Origin: Larix kaempferi
Lineage: Eukaryota > Streptophyta > Pinopsida > Pinales > Pinaceae
Reading direction: 5' to 3'
Length of the DNA stretch: 64,000 bases
NCBI GenBank assembly: GCA_027924585.1
Contig: BSBM01000299.1
Span: forward strand, 30,728,501 to 30,792,500
Every line of letters begins with the position of its first letter. The stretch's first letter is position 1. Shown here piece after piece: positions 1 through 8,437 of the stretch. A program made the position numbers and the translations under genes. The notes under the pieces are model-generated. The model was not told the origin of the DNA. It saw only the letters and a program-made list of their open reading frames with translations, and made no database searches.

Positions 1-390
1 TGAGAAAACTCCCCACCTTTCCTGTGGAACTAGTCATTAGCTTTATGGTTAAAAACCTTTTTCACAGGAAGCTCAATAGCCATTAGGATTGTTATCCTGA
101 ACACATGCCACTTTTACTATGAGAAAAACTCCAATCCTGGTTATGAAATTACACTTCGCCACCCTAAAATGCTCACTCGCACTAACTTTTATTATAGAAA
201 TGGCCTTTCTAAAACAATCTATAAAAGCAATGATTCTAGAAAAAGTATGGCCAAGTCTGATAAGCTGATCCAATGCAGATTGATAGATAAAGTGATGTAA
301 GAGTTTGCAAATTGTAACATGATTTCTGGAGTGATCTTGCAAATCTACAGACAGTTAAACTTAACAAGCTCATCCAAGGAAATCCAGTTA
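1..390 (-). repeat. copy of the BPC 3'-flanking region
   Basis: This stretch aligns by eye with 1606-1980, the region just 3' of the intact BPC gene (shared landmarks: TTTTTCACAGGAA, CTTGCCACT/ATGCCACT, GATAA...AT CCAATAAA-like blocks). With the pseudogene at 385-1010 it shows that one segment of roughly 1 kb, spanning the 3' half and 3' flank of BPC, was duplicated in tandem. The window begins inside the copy, so its far edge is not visible. Confidence 0.7.
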
Positions 391-1010
391 TGGAAACTTT
401 ATAGCCATGTTTTTTCCAGTATATCAATTCGCTGAGTTACATCAATACTCTGTAAGACATACTAATTGCTTCTGGAATGCACTGTATTCAATTTTTGACC
501 TGGAAATTGATAGCCTTTCTTATTAGGAGTCATGGATGAATAAACACCATTGTAGTAGAGTAAGCTGATTGCCAACCTCCATATCCCTGTTTGTAACACA
601 GTTGATTCAACTTAGTAAATGAACAGTAGGGTACAGACATAAGTGAGTTGTAAACAACACAAGCCTGGCTGACAGCTGGAGTAGTTTTCACCATCCTTTC
701 CCTCTGAACCGAGTTCCTTCCCATTGGAAGCTTCAGATTGATGCCCAATGCGAAGGTGACAATGCTGCTTACGGAATACTTTCAATGGGAAGGTGACAAT
801 GCTGCTTACGGAATACTTTCATCCTCTATCTGGGAGTTTTACTTTGACAGTTTGAACTTATTCCCATTTGAGGTTCCTCTGTAACTATCAGGGTATTGGA
901 CTTTGGAGTTGGTTCAAAATTCCAAGGCTGATCTTAATCCAGATGCGCCACTCATTAAGGCATATTGAATATGACAAATATTCCATATGTGCAGTCATGA
1001 CATATGTTGA
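385..1010 (-). pseudogene. truncated BPC pseudogene (3' half)
   Basis: A diverged second copy of the C-terminal half of the neighbouring BPC gene, same orientation. A readable piece (530-748) keeps NQLCYKQGYGGWQSA, corresponding to NQPCYRWGNGGWQSA in the intact gene, and the HDCTYGI stretch of the middle region survives near 985-1005. Only two of the five diagnostic cysteines remain. Reading frames are broken, the end corresponding to WAKHGTNR is scrambled, and no counterpart of the N-terminal coiled coil is found beyond about 1010. A 37-base tandem duplication (about 752-825) adds further damage. No functional product is expected. Confidence 0.85.
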
Positions 1011-1150
1011 GCCTACCAAAAATTACAACTGAATACCCATATAAGAAATTGCAGAGGAAGATCCCATGGCAAGAAACATTGATTGTTAATAGAACAAATT
1101 TCCCTATAAATTTTGAATAAATGTCATATGTGATACTGCATTCAGCTAAA

Positions 1151-1605
1151 TTCATTTAAAGCTCTCAGGAGTCGGAATAACAAATCTTCTGCCTAAATCT
1201 AAGCATTAAAAACTGCATTTGCCTCTCCAAAAACATTTTGTTTAAATATTATTGTAATTTTTTTAAACATGCCATTTTTAGAAAAAATCTGCTCTGAACC
1301 TCAAAAGTTGGTTCCTTTCAGTATAATAAGTAACGAAAAGTAAAAGTAAAAAATAATGGATACAAGAACAAATTCCAATTCAATAGTATATATAACACAA
1401 GAAATGAATCACCCATTGTCATGCTTTATTTCACACTGACAGGAATCCCTACACATTGGTCATCACTTTGTGAATAGAAAATGCAAGTACTGTTCAGAAC
1501 CTATATTGAAAATAGGGGCATGATTACATGATATATTAATATATCTAACACATCATACAGGGGCAACAGTTATATACAATACAAATGTTATCAGATGCTT
1601 TCTGC
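1151..1605. other. AT-rich spacer between BPC pseudogene and BPC 3' flank
   Basis: No coding region, RNA gene or recognisable repeat seen. Confidence 0.5.
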
Positions 1606-1979
1606 ACATGAACTAGCCATTAGGTTTGTGGTCTAAACTTTTTCACAGGAACCTCGTCAGCATTAGATTTGCGATCTCAAACTCTTGCCACTCACATTAG
1701 AAGAAAATTCCCTTCCTGCTTATGATAGATACTAATGTTTCCACTCTACAAAAGCTAATACATCAATCATCAATGTAGAAATGGTCTGGCTGTAACAATA
1801 TGAAGATTGAAGAATCAATGGCTCCATAAAACTATTGCTAAGCTCGATAAACTCATCCAATAAACCCGGGTGTTGATTGATAATAGTCTATGTAACAGTT
1901 TGTATTGTGCTTTGTGGGTGACCCTTGCTATCTCCTGACAAATAAACTTGACGAGTTTATCCAATAAATCCAGTAATGC

Positions 1980-2987
1980 CTACTTTATAGTAACATACCT
2001 ATTTGTTCCATGTTTTGCCCAATGTTCTTTCAAATCGATCGGGTTAATCACATCAATGCCCTGTAGTGAAAGCCTTACTAATAGCTTCTGGAATGCACCT
2101 GCACTCATTTTCCGACCTGGAAATCGATAGCCTTTCTTATTAGGATTCATAGGTAATGGATACATTGACATCATTGTAGTACAGCACGCTGACTGCCAAC
2201 CTCCATTTCCCCATCTGTAACACGGTTGATTTGCTCCAGTACATGAACAATAGGGTATTGGCATAGAAGGGTTATAAACAACAGCAGACATACCAGAGTT
2301 GTTCTCATGATCTTTTCCCTCTGAACCAACATCCACCCCATTTGGAGCTGCTTCAGATTGCTGCCCTCGTACCCGCCTCTTCTTAGAAGGTAACTTTGGT
2401 ACTTGGGGAAAACTTCCATCCACATCCTGGGAGTTTTTCTTAGACCTTCTTCCCTTTTTAAATTCCTTTGTAACTATCTCGTTACTGGACTTTGGAGTTG
2501 CCTCACATTCCAAGACAGGTCCTAATTCAGATGTGCCAGTTGTTAAGGCAGGAAATTCATTAGTTCCTATTCCATATGTACAATCATGGTGTATATTGAT
2601 CGCCTGAAAAATTCTTGCATCCCTACTACAAGCACCTATTTGAGTTAAATGGTGAGAAGCAGCCATGTGTGCTAATTGAGCTTTGTAAGCCTGCCACCCA
2701 CGATTTCTTTCATCCCTTGCATTCTCTAGAGCTGCAAATGCAGCATCTCGTTCCATTATTGCTTCGTCTCTCTGAGCAAAAGCAGCATCTCTCTGTGCAT
2801 AAGCTGCTTCCTTGTCTGAGACAGCAACCTTCTTTTCTGCAATTGCTTTATCCCTCTCACGAATAACTGCATCTCTTTCAGCTTTAGCAGATATCAGTCT
2901 AAGCATTGCATAATCTTTAAGACACTTTTCATCCAAAGGTTCATCATTCAAGGTATGATGTACCCCTTTTTTGTCCTCATCATCCAT
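1980..2987 (-). CDS. BPC: BBR/BPC (GAGA-binding, basic pentacysteine) transcription factor
   Basis: Uninterrupted 335-residue protein in one exon, starting MDDEDKK and ending TNRYVTIK. Residues about 35-100 form an alanine-rich coiled coil of ERDAA/QRDAA-type heptads, the mark of the group II BPC subclass. The middle is basic (GRRSKK, KKRRV), a likely nuclear localisation and DNA-contact region. The last ~100 residues are the family's DNA-binding domain: the five cysteines are present (CSC, QPCYRWGNGGW, then CC), followed by GRKMS, a helical segment and the invariant WAKHGTNR. Known family role: nuclear protein that binds GA/CT repeats and recruits chromatin regulators. The start is the only in-frame Met before the coiled coil and sits six bases after a good splice acceptor. 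Length matches group II relatives. No frameshift or stop, so probably functional. A decayed copy of its 3' half lies just downstream. Confidence 0.95.
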   Translation of the reverse strand: MDDEDKKGVHHTLNDEPLDEKCLKDYAMLRLISAKAERDAVIRERDKAIAEKKVAVSDKEAAYAQRDAAFAQRDEAIMERDAAFAALENARDERNRGWQAYKAQLAHMAASHHLTQIGACSRDARIFQAINIHHDCTYGIGTNEFPALTTGTSELGPVLECEATPKSSNEIVTKEFKKGRRSKKNSQDVDGSFPQVPKLPSKKRRVRGQQSEAAPNGVDVGSEGKDHENNSGMSAVVYNPSMPIPYCSCTGANQPCYRWGNGGWQSACCTTMMSMYPLPMNPNKKGYRFPGRKMSAGAFQKLLVRLSLQGIDVINPIDLKEHWAKHGTNRYVTIK

Positions 2988-2992
2988 CTACA

Positions 2993-3078
2993 CTGCAGCA
3001 CCAATAATTTGCAAACACAACAATTAGAACCAGCTTTTAGTATATCCATCTCTTGACAAGTAGTGCTTGGCAACTCAC
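2993..3078 (-). other. BPC: short 5'UTR intron of the BPC gene
   Basis: On the minus strand a consensus donor (TG|GTGAGT at 3078) and an acceptor (TGCTGCAG ending at 2993) enclose 86 bases directly upstream of the BPC start codon. BPC genes in other plants are known to carry introns in the 5'UTR. The exon upstream of the donor contains no start codon in the bases nearest the splice site. Not proven without transcripts. Confidence 0.6.
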
Positions 3079-3975
3079 CAGATTACGGAGAAAAAGAAAA
3101 CCTTCAGTAACAAAAACCATGCTTGGAAGTGTTTAACATTCCTTTCTTCACAAACATATCATCTCTCAACCAAAAAAACTAAGATTACCATGAGCATGTG
3201 TTAGTTAGAATTCAAGAATGGTATAAACTTATAAAGCATTCACTTACTATAGCAAGTTCTCATAATTTTAGGATACTAGGATTAGCCAAAATCAGGAGTT
3301 CCAGAAATATATAAAAAGTACATAAATATATTTAAATCAAATAATTTGAAAATGATAATGATTTAAGTATGAAGTTGCAAACATGGATCAATAAATTGAA
3401 CACATAACACCAATCTTAAAGCATCTTTTAGATTTTTCTTGAGGTTGAAATAATTTTGAATGTTTACCAAATTGTCAACACTTTATCTGTTGCAGGCCAA
3501 GCACAAGGTGCAGGACCCATTCTGGATCTATCTCCGTCATAGGATCTAGGTGAGGATAGATCCTAGATGGAGTTTGGATGGATTATAGTAAAAGTGTTAG
3601 ACATGGATCCAGCAATGGACAGTCACATTTTCAGATCATTTGAGACTTTCAATAAAATCATAGGGGCACAGATTTATGCTGTGAAGAGGAAATTTTAATG
3701 TCATGGAAACATAAAACTATTTTTCCAAGGCCAAATTATATTTATTAAACAGGAGCTGAACTTTTCTGCAATTGTAAAAAGATTTTCTAATGGGCACAAA
3801 TTACTATTTGAAGAGAGACTCAAATACTCGTGAAAAATGCATAGCATGTCAGGATCAAAAGAACTAGGCTTCAGGGTTTCTGGTCATGCAGTAAATGACC
3901 TTGTACTGTGCACTGCAATTTGTGAAGATGAAATGATCATATATTAGAGTTTAAAAACAATATGATAACATTATG
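3079..3975. other. upstream region of BPC, no gene seen
   Basis: AT-rich, stops in all frames. The base of this stretch (3079 to about 3110, minus strand) is probably transcribed as 5'UTR because a donor site lies at 3078. No convincing TATA box plus leader is visible here. A short inverted repeat built on ATCCTAG/CTAGGAT lies near 3530-3570. Confidence 0.4.
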
Positions 3976-3979
3976 TCAA

Positions 3980-4210
3980 TGGTGGCTTGTCAGGTTGGTT
4001 AAAGCGGGGTGTTTCACTTGCTCCCACCAGGGTACAAGTCTCTCCAATAATGCTCATGCTTGGTGTGCACCTATTCTTGCAATAGCGGCTGGGGCCATGT
4101 GCAATTCCTAGGCGACTTTTGCAGAATAGATACCCCCCACTCGCGGCTCCTTAGATGGACTCCAATTTGAATGTTGTACGCTGGCTACTTTGATCAACAA
4201 CTCTCCTAGA
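3980..4210 (+). mobile_element. possible tRNA-derived SINE
   Basis: The head resembles the two internal promoter boxes of a tRNA gene: TGGCTTGTCAGGTTGG (box A-like) and, about 35 bases on, GGGTACAAGTCTC (box B-like), followed by a body of about 150 bases of higher GC than its surroundings. Plant SINEs have this layout. It is not a functional tRNA: I could not fold a cloverleaf. Edges and target duplications are not clear. Confidence 0.4.
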
Positions 4211-4214
4211 AGGG

Positions 4215-4735
4215 CAAACATACCACAACAGGATAATTGGAAACAAGAAAAAGACAAAATGATTACATTACTAAGTCCATCAATTGGCTAGATGATACTG
4301 CAATTGAATCTCTCATCTGCCATAGGCACACAAAGACAATGATGGGGAACAATTTTGTCATTTAGAAATAATTTCCTATCTCATCAAATTCTAAGTCCTA
4401 ACTTGTTATGTTTAAAAGTTTTTAGTAAGAAAAATCAAATAAAATTATAGTGTAAGGTTACATTGCCCCTCCTTGCCTTGTAGCATTAATTGGTTTAGTT
4501 AAGGGTAGTTGTAAAAAAGTAATAAAATAATGGATGTAAAACCCTATGAACGGGTATCTTCATGCTCAGGTTCAGGCTCGTGGATCTTTAACAAAGAAGA
4601 AGCTCTAGGTTTTCTCTTTGTATCTAATCTTTGTTGATTTCTTGAAGATATGCTATTGATCTTGAAGTCATGCTGGCATGCCTCTACCTCACATTTTATG
4701 TAGGTTTGGCTCCTCTTGTTTCATTTTATAGCTCC
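4215..4735. other. AT-rich stretch, nothing recognised
   Basis: No open frame of note, no RNA gene and no clear repeat boundary. Confidence 0.4.
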
Positions 4736-4737
4736 TT

Positions 4738-5259
4738 CTAATCTTGATGTAGTTTTCTAAAATTCTCTACTGTCTTTAATTTTGGTGTTTTGCTGCTGCT
4801 GGATATGACACCAGCGAAAGCGTCTGCCATGGCAGATAAATTCACAGAATCTACATCTTTGCTATACATGTTCATTCTGACTGTCATTTGTACCCCTAGA
4901 TCAGCTTTACATACAGTCAAGTTTCCAAGGTAATGATTAGCCTAGTCGTCATAAAAAATTGCTCTACATATTCTCTTCCAAAGAAAGTTAGTGCTTTTAA
5001 TCAAATAGTTTACACCAAATTTCCTTGCCATATTTGACCATACATAAGTGTCCCAAGATCCCCCTTCCATATTCTTAAGATACACATTCCCACAAAGCTT
5101 GAGTAACTACACAGCCCCAAAAAAACATGTTTGATTATCCTCCTGGTAAATTGTGCACATTCTATTGGTTAGGCCCAACTTAAGAAGCTTGGCATTGACA
5201 AATATACTTTGATTGATTATCAACCATCCACTAACTTGGGATATGAATGCAATTTTTTT
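4738..5259 (-). pseudogene. LINE 3'-end remnant (zinc-binding region after RT)
   Basis: Read on the minus strand, 5100-5215 resembles the C-terminal zinc-binding segment that follows reverse transcriptase in plant LINEs: NAKLLKLGLTNRMCTI, then a shifted frame giving FFWGCVVTQALW, the usual Cys-rich HLFWEC...LW pattern. Downstream frames are fragmentary and interrupted by stops. The hAT-like copy at 5260 abuts it directly. I see no poly(A) tail. The call rests on motif similarity only; a decayed gypsy fragment is the alternative. Confidence 0.45.
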
Positions 5260-6137
5260 CTGTGTTGCATGGGTACCCGTACCGGGGGGTTGGGTACACG
5301 TACCGGGTACTTGGGTACTTCAAAGGTACGTCCCCTGCCATACCCAAATCAGACCTCACATACCCGAGACGTCATTCATGAAATTCGGGTACTTGCATGC
5401 ATTTGGGTATGCCGTACCCCATGTTTGGATACGCCGGGGGTACGGCCGGATCAATTTTGTTCAAGTTTGGAATCCCCCGATGTTAGGGGGTTGATTTGCA
5501 ATGTTTAAAAATTAAAACTTCAATAAATAATTTAATAAACATTATTAAAACAAATAAGAAGTGGGCCCTCACCTAAACCCGGGTCGCAAACCTTAAGTTT
5601 TAACATTTCATTGCTCGAGCGACGCCTCAACTCGAGAGTGATGCCTATCTAGAGAGCTTGCTGACATAGTACCTTAGTGATGCTGATGACATTGATCTTG
5701 AGGATTCTAATGACATGGCTTGAGGAAGCCAAATCAGCTATCTTGTTCATTGTTTACTGTTTTGAACTTTCTTTTTCATGTTTGGAAATGCCATTAGGCA
5801 AATTTTGAATGTAGTATGACAACGAAGTTTGAACTCATGGAGTCATGGACATATATTATTATTAATTATATAACTTCCAGCCTTCCACTTGATATCTACT
5901 ACAAGACTATGATTTATCAAATTTATTATTTTATGTTTCCAAATTTCAATGTGAATGTTCATATGAATCATTGAATTTAGAAATATGCATGTATGATCTC
6001 ACTGTGACATGTTTTATTTTATAAATTTTAATATATATATATATATATATACAGTACCCCCGACGTACCCAAGTACCATGTTTCAAAAAGTGGCGTCCCC
6101 ATCCCCGTCCCCGTACCCACATTTCCTGGCAACTTAG
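5260..6137 (+). mobile_element. hAT-like non-autonomous element, copy A
   Basis: 878-bp element. The left end CTGTGTTGCATGGGTACC and the right end, read inverted as CTAAGTTGCCAGG...GTGGGTACGGGG, are imperfect terminal inverted repeats, each followed by dense GTACCC/GGTAC motifs. Flanks show a probable 8-bp target duplication inside a T-tract (ATTTTTTT left, AATTTTTT right). Near the 3' end (5640-5723) a decayed frame reads DAYLESLLT, a stop, then LSDADDIDLEDSNDMA and a stop, which looks like the acidic C-terminal tail of a lost transposase. An (AT)n run (6030-6050) sits just inside the right terminus. Copies B, C and D share this layout. Confidence 0.7.
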
Positions 6138-6981
6138 AATTTTTTCTATCCATATCGCATATTTAAATCCACATATCCTTTGTATCATGAACCCCCATCC
6201 TTTTTTGTGCCTTTCCTTTATTGGGGGATTGTCTGCCACCTCTATTCCACATCAACCTTAAGAGAGGGGACCCAAACTCTATCAGTGCAATAGCTTCCTT
6301 TCTGAACACCGGTCTGAACTGTGTAACATGTAGCCCACTTCAATGTTGCCTGATAAGCCCACAACACATCATGAACCTGTCAGCCTAGTCCTGTCTTCTC
6401 AAATGCACCCACCAAAACCTTATTGGTGTTGATATCTACTACGAGTCTATGATTTATCAAATTTATTATTTTATGTTTCCAATTTTCAATGTGAATGTTC
6501 ATATGAATCATTGAATTTAGAAATATGCATGTATGATCTCACTGTGACATGTTTTATTTTTATAAATTTTAATATATATATATATACAGTACCCCCGGCG
6601 TACCCAAGTACCATGTTTCAAAAAGTGGCGTCCCCATCCCCATCCCCATACCAATACCCGTCCCCGTACACACATTTCCTAGCAACTTAGAATTTTTTCT
6701 ATCCATGTCGCATATTTAAATCCACATGTCCTCTGTATCACGAACCCCCATCTTTTTTTGTGCCTTTCCTTTATTGGGGGATTGTCTGCCACCTCTATTC
6801 CACATCAACCTTAAGAGAGGGGACCCAAACTCTATCAGTGCAATAGCTTCCTTTCTGAACACCGGTCTGAACTGTGTAACATGTAGCCCACTTCAATGTT
6901 GCCCAATAAGCCCACAACACATCATGAACCTGTCAGCCTAGTCCTGTCTTCTCAAATGCACCCACCAAAACCTTATTGGTG
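5889..6981. repeat. 540-bp tandem duplication of a hAT end plus gypsy integrase
   Basis: The segment 5889-6428 is repeated almost exactly at 6429-6981. The unit contains the right third of hAT copy A (including its terminus at 6137) and the adjoining integrase fragment. Differences are few (TA-repeat length, a CCATACCAATACCCGT insertion, scattered substitutions), so the duplication is younger than either element. The junction reads TTATTGGTG|TTGATATC. Confidence 0.9.
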
Positions 6982-8240
6982 CTCTCAACCTGTCCATTTG
7001 CTCTTGGATAATATGGGTCTCTCTTATACTATATGACATTGAAGAATTTCATCACTTAATCAAATTTGCAGTGAAATGAGCTCCCCTATTGGGAATGATC
7101 TGTATCGGGCACCCAAACCTGAAGATCACAAACTCAAATAGGAACTTTGCTGTCGCTATTGTCTAATCTGCTCACACTGCTCTTGCTTCTTCCCACTTTG
7201 TGAAGAGTTTGGTAGCCACAGTGATACTTTGTGAAGAGTTTGGTAGCCACAGTGATATACCTCATTTGTGTCTTTTTTGTTGGCATGAATGCACTAACAT
7301 AGTTCAATCCCTAGTGTTAGATTGGTTGCATCAGCAGAATGGGGTTTAGTTTGTGGAAGTCTCCCATCTACGGTTTGTGAGCTATCTTCTGACACAATTC
7401 ACATTTCTTCACAAACTTAAAACAATGTTGGAAAATGGGAGGCTTCCACAACCTAAGCATAAGATCGTCTAATTTGTTCTTATCATGGAGAAATGTCCTG
7501 CTGCCATAGTGCGCTTCCTACATTAGGTTGTGTCATTGATGGCTTAGCACATCTTCTCAAGATCCCGTCCATCCCCATTATGTACAAGATGCCTACAACA
7601 AGTTTGAACCTTACTATTTGATTCAGTAGACTCTACTTTTGTTTTGTTGGCATTCCTCCTAGTGCCTTCACATTCTACAAAAAATCATGCACGTGTTCTA
7701 AGTACCCAAGAAATCGTTGTATTGAAAATTTGAAATAGATTTGCATCAAGAAAATTCCCTTCCCAGTCTTTTTCATTTTCTCCATTGTCCATGTGAGACA
7801 AGTGATTGGGGCCCACGTGTGCCTTCCCCTACTTCACAGTTACCTCAAAATTACACTCCCAGAACAGCATGAGCCACTTGCCCAAGCTTCCTAATAAAGT
7901 CAACTTATCCACTATGTATTTCAACTCAAGATGATTAACATAAAATTTGAACTTTCAGAGTGCATAAATCATCCCTAAAGCCTCTCTCTTTCTATGGTAA
8001 TGTAATTCTTTTTTGTCAGTGTTAGTTTCCTGCCAGGAAAATATATCAAGCGATCCATTGCTTTCTCTCTCTAGATGTGACATGACAACTCCAATTGCAG
8101 TCCTTTATGGGTTTATATGGACATGAAAAACCTTGTTCCAATTTGGGAACCTTAAAATAGCTGCATGAATAATTTTTCCCTTCAAAGTCTCAAATCCCAC
8201 CTAGAATTCAGATGTTCGGTTAAATGTTTGTCTCTTTGCT
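6138..8240 (-). pseudogene. Ty3/gypsy RNase H and integrase remnant (5' part lies beyond the copia insertion)
   Basis: Minus-strand translations with many stops and frameshifts give, in order: RNase H-like text at 8080-7650 (KKELHYHRKREALGMIYALKK, a standard RT-RNase H landmark); a zinc-binding knuckle near 7400 (KKCELCQKIAHKP); then integrase core: ITVATKLFTKWEEA near 7210, RFGCPIQIIPNRGAHFTANL near 7090 (the middle catalytic Asp of the usual SDRG is Asn here) and YPRANGQVESTNKVL near 7000, which retains the glutamate. The downstream LWAYQATLK segment occurs twice through the 540-bp duplication. This is the 3' half of an old element whose RT lies at 17.4-18.1 kb; the copia element at 8438 split it. 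Not functional. Confidence 0.8.
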
Positions 8241-8437
8241 TAGCATATCCATTAGGGTCATTGATGCAAGAACAGCCATAAGTACTTAACACATAGTCTC
8301 ATGCATGCCAAAAGGCGCACATCTTCCATGGCATCCTCCAAACAGGCCACCCTTGGTCCTTAATTCCTCTTATAGGATCATGGGACAGAATCCCCGATAC
8401 CTCCCGTCACCACTAGCAGGAGAGATAGAGGGGATAG

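Noticed and set aside
5209-5508. Overlapping frames rich in GTRTG repeats at hAT left ends (also 29523-29929)
   Set aside because: They arise from the GTACCC arrays; the same non-coding arrays occur in all copies with unrelated frames.
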